DNA of 45,308 bases. It comes from JBBSWA01 sp038046485. GTDB taxonomy: Archaea > Nanobdellota > Nanobdellia > Woesearchaeales > SM23-78. The position numbers and the translations under genes were made by a program. Position 1 is the first letter of the stretch. Every line of letters begins with the position of its first letter. Shown here piece by piece: positions 16,952-25,169 of the stretch. The notes under the pieces are model-generated. The model saw only the letters and a program-made list of their open reading frames with translations. It was not told where the DNA came from and ran no database searches. The stretch lies in the NCBI GenBank assembly GCA_038046485.1, contig JBBSWA010000031.1, positions 1-45,308 of the forward strand, in the 5' to 3' direction.

Positions 16952-16992
16952 GAGTAACGAGAGGAGAGCTTAGTATTAAAGGCTTATGGCAT

Positions 16993-17238
16993 TTATTGCA
17001 AGTATTCCTGGATTTCTTCCCTTTTCTTATGGTTTAGAGAAACGTGCAATCCGTACGAAGTTGGCTTTGGAACTAGAATTCCTTCTTGAATTAACTCTTC
17101 GATTGCTTCTTTTACACTGCCTTTGAAGTGACTCGGTAGACCTTTTCGAAGATTTTCAATGGCTGTATGCCGACCACCGATGTAACCATGATGGAAAAGT
17201 TTCTTAACGATAAAGCCTTTGAGTTGCTTTTTTTCCAT
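16993..17238 (-). CDS. Small winged-helix-like protein
   Basis: 81 residues from ATG 17238, which lies about 28 bases after GATTTATAAT (about 17260-17270); the longer GTG start at 17256 would precede the transcript. The helices plus the GSVKEAIEELIQEGILVPKPTSYGLHVSLN strand-turn-strand fit a winged helix, and HHGYIGGRHTAIENLRKG is the probable conserved front. Similar archaeal-only proteins are of unknown function. A nucleic-acid-binding role is inferred. Confidence 0.68.
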   Translation of the reverse strand: MEKKQLKGFIVKKLFHHGYIGGRHTAIENLRKGLPSHFKGSVKEAIEELIQEGILVPKPTSYGLHVSLNHKKREEIQEYLQ

Positions 17239-17412
17239 TTCACTTGCGTCTATCACCTTTATTATAAATCCGTGCGTCGGATTTTCGTATTTTTTCCGAG
17301 AAAAACAGAGGTTTTACGGGAAAAGCAAGTTCTTTTCGGCAAGCTCGAAAATTGCTATAAATAGTGTTAGTGATAACGAAAAGTATAAATACTAATGATG
17401 TTTACTAGAATC

Positions 17413-17727
17413 ATGGAAAAATCGGTTTTCATCCAAACCTTTGGGGACTATCCTTTGATTCGGATCTTAGACTTTTTGATCTACTCCCGAGACTTTGACT
17501 ACCCCATCACCGAGATTGCCAAGAACTCCGGCGTGAACTTTCAGACACTGAAAAAGTTGTGGCCTCGATTGGAAAAAGAGAAAATGGTGATTGCCACTCG
17601 GAAACTCGGAGGGGGCCAACTCTACAAGATCAACATACAGAATGTGGTTGTGAAGAAACTGATTGAGTTCAATGAGTTTTTGTGCTGGGGGAATGTAGGG
17701 GAGAAGAAGATAGTTGTTAATAAGTGA
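17413..17727 (+). CDS. Winged helix-turn-helix regulator
   Basis: 104 residues from ATG 17413, chosen because GTATAAATAC (17383-17392) sits at leaderless distance; ATGs at 17395 and 17398 are too close to the box. The pattern FGDYPLIRILDFLI, YPITEIAKNSGVNFQTLKKL (recognition helix) and GGGQLYKINIQN (wing) matches the short archaeal single-wHTH regulators. Target unknown. It ends just before a tandem hairpin array. Confidence 0.82.
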   Translation: MEKSVFIQTFGDYPLIRILDFLIYSRDFDYPITEIAKNSGVNFQTLKKLWPRLEKEKMVIATRKLGGGQLYKINIQNVVVKKLIEFNEFLCWGNVGEKKIVVNK

Positions 17728-17728
17728 A

Positions 17729-17825
17729 TATAGAGGACTTTGAATAACCCTGCATATAGTGTTCAAAGTCCTAATAGAGCGCTTTGAATCATTTTCGGAA
17801 ATACAGTTATTCAAAGCTCTCTATA
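17729..17825. terminator. Four-arm inverted repeat between convergent genes
   Basis: Four copies of the core CTTTGAA or its complement alternate in orientation. Adjacent pairs form stems: 17734-17744 with 17762-17772 (11 bp perfect) and 17776-17789 with 17809-17822 (one mismatch). The outer copies also pair with each other (17729-17748 with 17806-17825, two mismatches), giving a second possible fold. It lies between the ends of convergent genes, so a bidirectional terminator is the plainest reading; no U-tract follows closely. Confidence 0.6.
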
Positions 17826-17833
17826 ATCTATTC

Positions 17834-18982
17834 TTAATTATATAAAGGAATCAATACGCCATGCACACCGTTTGCGATGACCCTTGCTTTCCCTGTGTAG
17901 TTCTCCATTTCTTCTATTATATCATCGTTAAATGAATCATCTGCGGTTTTACCTGCAGGACCACATGCAGTCACTTGAGCTCGGTTCATAAAACGGTACG
18001 TCCCATGGAACAAACGGAACGGTGCATAAGGCTGGAAATACTCCAACTTTCCTAATGGCACTGTGATCGGCAAATTGTTTGACAGCCTATGTTGCAAGAT
18101 AAGACCATAAGGCCTTTTTACATCGCAAACAGGTTTATTCCTTGAGCTGTTCTTAAGTTCTAGTGGATGTACTCCTTTAAGGTCAACAACCATCCCTTCT
18201 TCACCTGTTGCACCGATTAGATCGGGGAATACTAAGTGTTTCAAACCTCTTACATTATCTAAAAGCGAAAAAGACCGTGCTTCCTCTAATAACTTGAATG
18301 CCTTTATCTGGTAAAAAGAAAGAGGTTCCAAACCAAATTCGACTTGATAAGCCCATTCTCGCGAAACAAGACCTGAATTTACGATTTTGCTGTACATCTC
18401 TACAAGTTTATCCAACTCTTTAGAATTAGAAAGTTCTGAAGTTCGATGAAATGATTTATCCCAATTTCCATCTGATTTTAATTTCGGTGTATGTGTGTAA
18501 AAATCCCCTCGGCCTTCCCCTCCAGAGTCTATATCAAAATAATCTACAAAAAGAGTCCTTTCCTCCCATTTTGAGAAAGGATGCAGTAACATGGTCCCTC
18601 TCATCCTTGATTGTGATTGCTCCTGAACCAAGAAATGAAGTTTGGACGTATATGCACCGGAATCGTCTACCATGAAGGCGTTCATTTCCGGCGTTTTCAT
18701 TTCTCTTTCCATTTCTTTTATTGCTTTTTCAAGATCTGTAAAAGAATTTATGTTTTGGAGGGTAGGGACTGCACCTACACACCCTCTCCAATCGGTCTTG
18801 TGCGATCCTCGTACGATGATGGGCTTTCTTAGCTTTTCAAACTCGCTTTTTATGGAACTTACATCTTGACCTGCATATAAGAACGCAGAGCGCGGAATGG
18901 GGATTTTTAAGCCGCGTTCCAAGAACAGGCGTGTTGCTTCTAGTTTACTTCCTCCTCGATTGATCAGTGCATCGGTTAGCAT
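17834..18982 (-). CDS. PEP-synthase/PPDK N-terminal-like ATP-grasp protein
   Basis: 382 residues. KPIIVRGSHKTDWRGCVGAVPT resembles the 'VRSS...aG' nucleotide-binding loop of the pyruvate phosphate dikinase N-terminal ATP-grasp domain. KLHFLVQEQ matches the 'vQ.mv' strand and REWAYQVEFGLEPLSFYQIKAFK the 'DIEwa.....yllQaRp' segment. The phosphohistidine and PEP domains are absent, so it would be a stand-alone phosphotransfer-like ATP-grasp unit of unknown substrate. A TATA-like GTTTTTAAACAAT (about 19002-19012) fits a leaderless start. Confidence 0.6.
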   Translation of the reverse strand: MLTDALINRGGSKLEATRLFLERGLKIPIPRSAFLYAGQDVSSIKSEFEKLRKPIIVRGSHKTDWRGCVGAVPTLQNINSFTDLEKAIKEMEREMKTPEMNAFMVDDSGAYTSKLHFLVQEQSQSRMRGTMLLHPFSKWEERTLFVDYFDIDSGGEGRGDFYTHTPKLKSDGNWDKSFHRTSELSNSKELDKLVEMYSKIVNSGLVSREWAYQVEFGLEPLSFYQIKAFKLLEEARSFSLLDNVRGLKHLVFPDLIGATGEEGMVVDLKGVHPLELKNSSRNKPVCDVKRPYGLILQHRLSNNLPITVPLGKLEYFQPYAPFRLFHGTYRFMNRAQVTACGPAGKTADDSFNDDIIEEMENYTGKARVIANGVHGVLIPLYN

Positions 18983-19125
18983 TCAATAAAGAATTAGATA
19001 TTGTTTAAAAACCTTATTCCTTATAAAACTTAAACTCTAATTCAGAATGGAAACAACTCTGCGTTCGTCTCGCCGTTGAAAATCATGTGTAACAAGACCA
19101 TGCGAATGATCAAAAAGCACAGCAA

Positions 19126-19716
19126 CTATTCCTTTCCAGCTAGAGCAAGCGAGGCACCCATTGCCTGTGAATATGGCACTACGCGATCCAATCGAGCGTG
19201 AAACTGCCTTTTCTTAAGACATCCTCTCTGATCTAACTTAGCTAGATCATACCAATCTTCCATGGTTGTTGTTGAGTTTATAGGAACAGTTCCTTCTCCA
19301 TTTTTCCACTCGACTCTGTTCCTTTCTACAGTGAACACGCCTGTTTTGTAAGAATCCCGGGCTACCTCTTGATGGCGCACAAACATACAAGGATCTTCTC
19401 CAGTGTATGCTGGAACACTTCCCCCAATATTTGGTAAAACATTTAGTGGCACAAATCCTAACAGGACTCCACACATGCTTTCTAAAGAAGGATCTTTCAG
19501 ACGTTTGACGAGTTCCCGTGTTGTCATCCTTCTAAGCTTTCTTGAGTTTGCAGCTGCTTCCGTCTCTACAGCTTGCTTTACTTTTTGGTTAAAGGCTCTA
19601 TAGGTTCTTCTATAAACCCTTACAGCTTCCAACACCACTTCTCCTAAAGGTCGATCAGGTGTGCACACAATCGTATAATTATTGTTGCACAGAACAATGC
19701 CCCCTGCACTCATCAT
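19126..19716 (-). CDS. Hypothetical protein
   Basis: 196 residues, no family recognised. The N-terminal strand-like GGIVLCNNNYTIVCTPDRPL is followed by a basic helical stretch (VYRRTYRAFNQKVKQAVETE, RKLRRMTTRELVKRLKD) and a mixed C-terminal half. ATG 19716 or 19713 lies just after an ATTTATATCC TATA box (19742-19751). Downstream on the same strand is the ATP-grasp gene, but 143 bases and a separate promoter lie between them, so they are not clearly an operon. Confidence 0.55.
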   Translation of the reverse strand: MMSAGGIVLCNNNYTIVCTPDRPLGEVVLEAVRVYRRTYRAFNQKVKQAVETEAAANSRKLRRMTTRELVKRLKDPSLESMCGVLLGFVPLNVLPNIGGSVPAYTGEDPCMFVRHQEVARDSYKTGVFTVERNRVEWKNGEGTVPINSTTTMEDWYDLAKLDQRGCLKKRQFHARLDRVVPYSQAMGASLALAGKE

Positions 19717-19789
19717 TAAAACATCGGTATCGTGGGTCTAGGATATAAATTTTTCTATGACGACAATGAGTTAAATGGAGCTCCGATAG

Positions 19790-19832
19790 TTTTATAAAGA
19801 CCCTGGGGTTCCACCGACTTAGTATATAATAC
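19790..19832 (+). promoter_or_regulatory. Candidate promoters of the ribosomal operon
   Basis: Two TATA-like boxes face the L3 gene: TTTATAAA (19791-19798) and TATATAAT (19823-19830). At the spacing seen elsewhere here they would start transcripts near 19820 and 19852, leaving an unusually long leader of more than 210 bases before the L3 ATG. No better box is seen nearer the gene. Confidence 0.6.
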
Positions 19833-19835
19833 AAA

Positions 19836-20063
19836 AGCCTGACAAGGAACCCTTGCCAGTACGATTAAGATATTACGTTCTTTCTCGTACAGTAAGTTAG
19901 CGGTTTTTCAGGCTCGAAGACATTTGTTTAGCGTCTTCGAAACGCTTGATTTCAAACTTAAAGGTCCTGCTTCCCCGAGGGGGCATCCCCCGCAACGGAC
20001 ATGTAGAGACACTCTAAGGCGTTTCGACTTGAGGACGCTAAACAAACAACTAAGAGTTGAACA
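19836..20063 (+). promoter_or_regulatory. Structured leader RNA of the L3 operon
   Basis: About 230 bases without a gene, densely self-complementary. (1) 19836-19842 pairs with 19908-19914, enclosing a 5-bp hairpin (19843-19855) and a 6-bp hairpin (19859-19864 with 19885-19890). (2) CGAAGAC 19915-19921 pairs with GTCTTCG 19933-19939. (3) A long-range helix joins 19923-19935 to 20034-20046 (13 bp perfect), continued by 19938-19945 with 20019-20026 (8 bp). (4) A hairpin at 20047-20059 sits just before the ATG. Helices 2 and 3 share bases and exclude each other, as in a switch. Autoregulation by a ribosomal protein is a natural guess. A free non-coding RNA is the alternative. Confidence 0.55.
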
Positions 20064-21047
20064 ATGCCTAAAGCGAAAAGACCTCGATTCGGAAGCATGG
20101 GAGTTTGGCCTAGAAAACGGGCTAACCGACCCTATGCACGCGTTCGAAGCTGGGCTAAAAAACCCACGGCAAGCTTCCTTGGTTTTCCAGGTTACAAGGC
20201 AGGTATGACCCACATCATTGTCACGGACACACGCAAGAACAGCATCACCAAGGGCCTTGAAATTTCCATTCCCGCTACCGTCATTGAATGCCCCCCCATG
20301 CGCATCCTTCAACTCCGATTCTACCATAATACTTACGAAGGCCAAAATCCTGCCACCCAATTCTTCTTCAAAAGCGAACCTGAAGTTCAACGAAAAATTA
20401 ATGTTCCTAAAAAAGCAGCCATTGCTGCTGACCTTGACAAGATCAAACTCGAAAGCTATACGGAGATGCGCGTTGTTGTTTACACTCAACCTAAACTTAT
20501 TGGCTTGAAAAAGAAGCCTGAAGTCTTTGAACTCGCCCTTGGCGGAAAAATGGCCGATCAACTTGCTTTTGTGAAACAACACCTCGACAAGGACATTCTT
20601 GTAAAAGATATCTTCCAAGAAGGACATCTCTTAGACATCCATGCCGTTACCCGAGGAAAGGGATACCAAGGAAGCATCAAACGATTTGGAATCGGCCTTA
20701 AAATGCACAAGACTGAAAAAGGCATTCGAAGAGTCGGTACACTTGGAGGCTGGCAGGGACATGCACACTTCATTCACCGCGTAGCACATCCTGGACAAAT
20801 GGGATACCACCAGCGCGTTCAGTATAATCTTCAAATCCTAAAAATCAGTGATAAACCTGAAGAGATCAATCCCAAAGGTGGATGGCCTCATTATGGAGTT
20901 GTTACTAGTACTTATTTAGTTATCAAAGGCAGTATTCCTGGGGCTAAAAAAAGAATGGTCTTAATGACTCAAGCCATCCGCCCCACAAGGGACATTCCTC
21001 TTCCTACTATTGAACACATCAGCTTACAGAGTAAACAAGGACGATAA
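20064..21047 (+). CDS. rpl3: Large-subunit ribosomal protein L3 (uL3)
   Basis: 327 residues, archaeal/eukaryotic type. The N-terminal extension (RPRFGSMGVWPRKRANRPYA) enters the peptidyl-transferase region in the family. The conserved VTRGKGYQGSIKRFG and HPGQMGYHQR stretches are present. First gene of the 25-protein cluster; its ATG follows the structured leader and a weak purine-rich segment inside a small hairpin. Confidence 0.97.
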   Translation: MPKAKRPRFGSMGVWPRKRANRPYARVRSWAKKPTASFLGFPGYKAGMTHIIVTDTRKNSITKGLEISIPATVIECPPMRILQLRFYHNTYEGQNPATQFFFKSEPEVQRKINVPKKAAIAADLDKIKLESYTEMRVVVYTQPKLIGLKKKPEVFELALGGKMADQLAFVKQHLDKDILVKDIFQEGHLLDIHAVTRGKGYQGSIKRFGIGLKMHKTEKGIRRVGTLGGWQGHAHFIHRVAHPGQMGYHQRVQYNLQILKISDKPEEINPKGGWPHYGVVTSTYLVIKGSIPGAKKRMVLMTQAIRPTRDIPLPTIEHISLQSKQGR

Positions 21048-21049
21048 AC

Positions 21050-22012
21050 ATGAAACTCAAAATCTTAAGCATCGGCGGAACAGAAGTCGGCAAGAAAGAC
21101 TTACCTGAACAGTTCCTTGAGCCTGTTCGTGCTGATCTTATCCAACGTGCTGTCTTAGCCATTCATAGTCATGAGCGTCAACCTTACGGTGCCTTCCCCG
21201 AAGCTGGAAAACAAGCCAGTGCCTTCTTATCCAAACGACGAAGAAACTTCAAAGGAACGTACGGACGAGGACAATCCAGAACTCCTCGAAAGGTTCTTTC
21301 CCGAAATGGTACTCAATTCAACTTTGTTGGTGCGAACGCACCTGGAACCGTCAAAGGACGACAGGCTCATCCCCCCAAAGCAGGCCGAATCTGGGATCAG
21401 AAAATCAATCGGCAAGAGCGGCAAAAAGCCATTCGAAGCGCCATGGCTGCAACCATGATCATTGGACTTGTTGAAAAGCGAGGTCATCACTTACCTAAAG
21501 ATTACCCCTTCCTAATCGAAAGCAAGATTGAAACCATTCAAAGTACTAAAGAGGCTGTTCAGGCCTTACATAAACTCGGACTTACCGCTGAATTGGAACG
21601 CTGTGGTGAGAGAAGGGTTCGCGCCGGAAAAGGAAAGCTGCGTGGTCGAAAATACAAAACCCGAAAAGGACCTCTTCTTGTCATCCAAGGAAAAACATCC
21701 CTCTTACAAGCTGCTCGTAATATCCCTGGTGTAGACATTGTTGACATCCAAAACTTGAATGCCAGCTTGCTTGCTCCCGGTACACACTATGGGCGCTTGA
21801 CCTTGTTCACGGAAGGCGCCATCGAATACCTTGCTCAAAACAAACTATTCACCCGATATTCTGTCAAGCAAGTTCAAGTCCATAAGAAAAATGAAGTTCC
21901 TCAAAAAACAAACGTACAGTCAGGACCCGCTGTGGCGGGAGAAAAAAAGACTCCTAAAAAAGACACTAAAAAGGTTAAAGCACCTGCCAAAAAAGAGGTT
22001 AGCAAGAAATGA
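21050..22012 (+). CDS. rpl4: Large-subunit ribosomal protein L4 (uL4)
   Basis: 320 residues. The archaeal L4 core is about 255 residues; AFPEAGKQASAFLSKRRRNFKGTYGRGQSRTPRK is the tunnel-loop region and NLNASLLAPGTHYGRLTLF the C-terminal core. After about residue 278 a Lys/Pro/Val-rich tail is added, like tails on other proteins of this operon. It begins 2 bases after L3 and its stop overlaps L23 by 4 bases. Confidence 0.97.
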   Translation: MKLKILSIGGTEVGKKDLPEQFLEPVRADLIQRAVLAIHSHERQPYGAFPEAGKQASAFLSKRRRNFKGTYGRGQSRTPRKVLSRNGTQFNFVGANAPGTVKGRQAHPPKAGRIWDQKINRQERQKAIRSAMAATMIIGLVEKRGHHLPKDYPFLIESKIETIQSTKEAVQALHKLGLTAELERCGERRVRAGKGKLRGRKYKTRKGPLLVIQGKTSLLQAARNIPGVDIVDIQNLNASLLAPGTHYGRLTLFTEGAIEYLAQNKLFTRYSVKQVQVHKKNEVPQKTNVQSGPAVAGEKKTPKKDTKKVKAPAKKEVSKK

Positions 22013-22257
22013 TCCTCAAATATCCGCTTAGCACCGAACAAGCCTTGAGCAAGATGGACTCTGAAAATAAGTTGGTTTTCATCGTCGATCGAAAGGCAAC
22101 GAAGCCTGAAATCAAGGCGGAACTCGAAAAGCTCCTCCAAGTTAAAGTAAAAAAAATCAATACACTCATTAATCAGGATGGCGATAAAAAGGCCTACGTT
22201 CGATTTGCACAAACAAGCCGCGCCATTGATGTTGCTACTAAACTAGGATTGATGTAA
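22009..22257 (+). CDS. rpl23: Large-subunit ribosomal protein L23 (uL23)
   Basis: 82 residues, the compact archaeal form. It contains the conserved YPLSTEQALSKMDSENKLVF opening, VKVKKINTLI and the C-terminal KAYVRFAQTSRAIDVATKLG. It sits at the polypeptide exit and is the docking point for SRP. Start overlaps the L4 stop (ATGA). Confidence 0.95.
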   Translation: MILKYPLSTEQALSKMDSENKLVFIVDRKATKPEIKAELEKLLQVKVKKINTLINQDGDKKAYVRFAQTSRAIDVATKLGLM

Positions 22258-22289
22258 AAGATGATGTAAAAAGAAAAAAAGGATGAATA

Positions 22290-22997
22290 ATGGGAAAGAA
22301 TATCACGCAGCAGAAAAGGGGAAAGGGAAGCCCAGTCTATAAGAAACCTAGCTTCCGCTTTGCTGGAAAAATTGAATACAAGCGGGGGAATTCCTATGAA
22401 GTCCAAGACATCATCAAATGCCCGATTCATACTGCTCCTTTAGCTCAAGTCAAGTATGACTCAGGTGAAGAAGGCCACTTAATTGCCCCAGAAGGCATGC
22501 GTGTTGGCGATCACAAGACCCTTGGACAAGATCAAGTTGAAATCGGAAATGTTCTTGCCCTCAAAGATATTCCTGAAGGAGTAACCATCTTTAACATCGA
22601 GAGTAGACCTGGAGATGGCGGAAAATTCGTACGTGCGAGCGGTCTTTCTGCGCGCATTGTAGGAAAAAGTGAAGGTGAAGTACGCGTATTACTCCCCAGT
22701 CGCGTTGAAAAAGTATTCAACCCCGATTGCCGAGCCACCATTGGAACCATCGCTGGAAGCGGAAGACCTGAAAAGCCCTTCCTCAAAGCAGGCAATAAAT
22801 TCCATCTAACTCAAGCTAAACATCAATACTGGCCAAGCGTAAGTGGAACGAGCAAGAACGCCGTTGCACATCCTTATGGAAAAGGCCGAAGCAGCAAGAA
22901 GGGTAGACCCACGATTGCTCCAGCCCACGCACCACCTGGACGAAAGGTCGGTAAGATCAGACCTCGACAAACTGGAAGAGGAGGCAAGAAGAGCTAA
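22290..22997 (+). CDS. rpl2: Large-subunit ribosomal protein L2 (uL2)
   Basis: 235 residues, archaeal length. Conserved landmarks: GEEGHLIAPEGMRVGD, NIESRPGDGGKFVRASGLSA and the C-terminal catalytic-centre loop region KNAVAHPYGKG..., which includes the histidine important for peptidyl transfer. GGATGA lies before the ATG. The stop overlaps the S19 start by one base. Confidence 0.97.
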   Translation: MGKNITQQKRGKGSPVYKKPSFRFAGKIEYKRGNSYEVQDIIKCPIHTAPLAQVKYDSGEEGHLIAPEGMRVGDHKTLGQDQVEIGNVLALKDIPEGVTIFNIESRPGDGGKFVRASGLSARIVGKSEGEVRVLLPSRVEKVFNPDCRATIGTIAGSGRPEKPFLKAGNKFHLTQAKHQYWPSVSGTSKNAVAHPYGKGRSSKKGRPTIAPAHAPPGRKVGKIRPRQTGRGGKKS

Positions 22998-23377
22998 TGG
23001 CAAAAAAAATATTCCTCTACCGAGGAAAAACCCTCGAAGAATTGCAGCAGCTCACCGAGAAAGAACTCTCGTTACTTTTGCCCTCCCGACAGCGACGCAA
23101 CTTACGCCGAGGCTTAACTGACTTAAAGAAAAAACTCTGGAAAAAGATAGAAGCCAAAGACCAAGTCAAAACTCATATTCGTGACATGATCGTTATGCCC
23201 AGCATGATTGGAAAAACCATCAAGATCCATAGTGGAAAAGAATGGATCCCTGTTTTCCTTGAAGCTGACATGATCGGCTCTTACTTTGGAGAACTCGTCC
23301 TTACTCGTAAAAAAGTAAATCACAGTGCACCTGGAATTGGAGCAACCAAGAGCAGTGCGCACACCGCGGTGAAATAA
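22997..23377 (+). CDS. rps19: Small-subunit ribosomal protein S19 (uS19)
   Basis: 126 residues with the archaeal N-terminal extension (FLYRGKTLEELQQLTEKELS). The conserved core is RDMIVMPSMIGKTIKIHSGK and GELVLTRKKVNHSAPGIGAT. It binds the small-subunit head next to S13. L22 starts on the base after its stop. Confidence 0.97.
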   Translation: MAKKIFLYRGKTLEELQQLTEKELSLLLPSRQRRNLRRGLTDLKKKLWKKIEAKDQVKTHIRDMIVMPSMIGKTIKIHSGKEWIPVFLEADMIGSYFGELVLTRKKVNHSAPGIGATKSSAHTAVK

Positions 23378-23872
23378 ATGACTCAATACAAATGCGCCTA
23401 CGAACACTATGCTTTGGATAAGCATGCTAAAGCCATCGGAAGAGATTTACCCATCTCTGTTCGTGCCTCCTCTGAGATTTGCAAGCAACTCCGATTCAAA
23501 CCTCTTGAAAGGGCCAAGCGCATCTTACAACAAGCCATCGATATGGAAAAACCCATTCCCTTCAACCGTTTCACTCAAGGAGCTGGACACAAGGCCGGCA
23601 TGAAAGGGGGTAAATACCCCATTAAAGCCTGTACGCATATTTTACGCATCCTTGAAAGCGCTGAAGCCAATGCCCACAGCAAGGGTTTAGCTAAAGACTT
23701 AAAAGTCATCCATGTTATCCCTCAAAAGGCAGGCAAGTCTTTCCACTACGGACGTCAAAGCCGACGAAAGTTCAAACGCACTCACATTGAAGTTGTACTG
23801 GGCGAATACAAAAAAGAAGAAGCAAAACCCCGACCCCAAAAAAATGAAGCTAAAACAGAGGCCAAGAAATGA
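23378..23872 (+). CDS. rpl22: Large-subunit ribosomal protein L22 (uL22)
   Basis: 164 residues. Contains the archaeal RDLPISVRASSEICKQLRFK start of the core, the tunnel-lining loop KAGMKGGKYPIKAC and QSRRKFKRTHIEVVLGEY. A short Lys/Ala-rich tail follows. Stop overlaps S3 by 4 bases. Confidence 0.96.
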   Translation: MTQYKCAYEHYALDKHAKAIGRDLPISVRASSEICKQLRFKPLERAKRILQQAIDMEKPIPFNRFTQGAGHKAGMKGGKYPIKACTHILRILESAEANAHSKGLAKDLKVIHVIPQKAGKSFHYGRQSRRKFKRTHIEVVLGEYKKEEAKPRPQKNEAKTEAKK

Positions 23873-24681
23873 TCGAACGTAAATTCGTTTCCCAAAATAT
23901 GAAAGAACACCAAATCAAGGAGTATGTACGTCAGAGCCTGCAAAAGAGTGGACTCTCAGATGTTAAAGTACAACGTACTCCTTTAGGTGAGCGCATCCTT
24001 ATTTCGGCGAGCAGACCAGGTCTTGTTGTTGGACGAGGTGGAGCCAACATTGCTAATTTAACAAGGGACCTCAAACAAAAGTTCAAACTCGAAAATCCTC
24101 AGATTGAAATTGAAGAAATTGGCATCTTAGGACTTGATCCTTTTATCGTAGCTGAAATGATTGCTTCCTCATTGGAGCGCTTTGGACCCTTGCGATTCAA
24201 AGGAATTGGACATCGTGCCATGACGGATGTTATGAACGCAGGTGCTATGGGTGTAGAAATCTTCATTTCCGGAAAAATCCCTAGCAGTCGAGCTAAAACG
24301 TGGCGGTTTTACAATGGTTACCTCAAAAAGTGCGGCGAGATTGCCACAACCGGCGTTAAAACGGCGTATGCCAGTGCTTTCCTCAAAACAGGTGTTGCTG
24401 GTGTTAAAGTGAGCATCATGCCTCCTGATACAAAATTACCTGATCGAATCACCATCCGAGAAATCGGAGCGGGCGTTGAAGAAGTTAAGAATGACGGCTC
24501 TGTAAAATCTGAAATTGAAAAAGAAACTGGAGAGGCGGTTATCGATGCAAAAGAAGAAGGCCAGGAAGACAAAGAATCTAAAGAATCCAAGGAAAAGAAA
24601 GCAAAACCGAAAAAAGAAGCTAAATCCAAAGCACCTAAAAAAGAAGTTAAAAAGCCTAAGAAAGCCGAGGAAGCCAAATGA
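23869..24681 (+). CDS. rps3: Small-subunit ribosomal protein S3 (uS3)
   Basis: 270 residues. The KH domain (RPGLVVGRGGANIANLTRDL) occupies about 43-62 and the C-terminal S3 domain (MGVEIFISGKIPSSRAKTWRFYNGYLKK) begins near 123. From about residue 205 a long acidic then Lys-rich tail is added. S3 forms part of the mRNA entry helicase site. Stop overlaps L29 by 4 bases. Confidence 0.96.
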   Translation: MIERKFVSQNMKEHQIKEYVRQSLQKSGLSDVKVQRTPLGERILISASRPGLVVGRGGANIANLTRDLKQKFKLENPQIEIEEIGILGLDPFIVAEMIASSLERFGPLRFKGIGHRAMTDVMNAGAMGVEIFISGKIPSSRAKTWRFYNGYLKKCGEIATTGVKTAYASAFLKTGVAGVKVSIMPPDTKLPDRITIREIGAGVEEVKNDGSVKSEIEKETGEAVIDAKEEGQEDKESKESKEKKAKPKKEAKSKAPKKEVKKPKKAEEAK

Positions 24682-24857
24682 AGTACAAAGCGCTTAAGGC
24701 CCTAACTAAAGAAGATTTAGAGAAGAAGCACATGGAAGTTCAAATTGAATTGATGAAACTCAATGCTCAAGTCGCAACCGGAGCGAATCCTAAAAATCCC
24801 GGCCAGATTCGAGTACTCAAAAAAACCATAGCGAGGATACAAACAGCCCAAAAATGA
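24678..24857 (+). CDS. rpl29: Large-subunit ribosomal protein L29 (uL29)
   Basis: 59 residues: an antiparallel pair of helices with the family pattern LKALTKEDLEKKHMEVQIEL then KNPGQIRVLKKTIARIQT. Short, but fixed by position between S3 and SUI1 with 4-base overlaps at both ends. It neighbours L23 at the tunnel exit. Confidence 0.93.
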   Translation: MKYKALKALTKEDLEKKHMEVQIELMKLNAQVATGANPKNPGQIRVLKKTIARIQTAQK

Positions 24858-25165
24858 GTGACGTATGCAATACGTGCGGACTGCCTAAAGAACTTTGCGT
24901 ATGTGAAACCATCGCAAAGGAAAGCCAAAGGATTGTCATCCGGACGATCAAGAAAAAGTTTGGCAAAGTATACACGATCATTGAAGGCATCAATGTCACA
25001 GAGATCAACATCAAAGACCTCACGAAAAAGCTCAAAAGCAAGTTTTCGTGCGGAGGAACCTGCAAAACAGGAGTCATCGAACTTCAGGGCAATCACCTGC
25101 GAAGCGCCAAGGAAGAGATGATTCAGCTTGGGTTTAGCCCAGGTGCCATCGAAGTTCAGGGATGA
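24854..25165 (+). CDS. sui1: Translation initiation factor SUI1/aIF1
   Basis: 103 residues. The N-terminal CNTCGLPKELCVC is a zinc-binding knuckle typical of archaeal aIF1. The SUI1 domain follows with KKFGKVYTIIEGI and SKFSCGGTCKTGVIELQGNH. aIF1 assists start-codon selection on the small subunit. The presence of this gene between L29 and Rnp1 is a regular archaeal arrangement. Confidence 0.95.
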   Translation: MSDVCNTCGLPKELCVCETIAKESQRIVIRTIKKKFGKVYTIIEGINVTEINIKDLTKKLKSKFSCGGTCKTGVIELQGNHLRSAKEEMIQLGFSPGAIEVQG

Positions 25166-25169
25166 ACTT

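Noticed and set aside
19017..19125. C/D-box small RNA (ATGATTT ... CTGA) on the minus strand
   Set aside because: No convincing internal D'/C' pair or terminal stem; chance matches to short boxes are expected.
19836..19914. Possible tRNA: 7-bp closing stem with internal hairpins
   Set aside because: There is no TTC-type T loop with a 7-base loop, no D-arm consensus and no plausible anticodon arm on either strand; better treated as leader structure.
19908..20627. 239-residue antisense frame over the start of L3
   Set aside because: Shadow of the L3 coding sequence and leader; composition atypical and no promoter.
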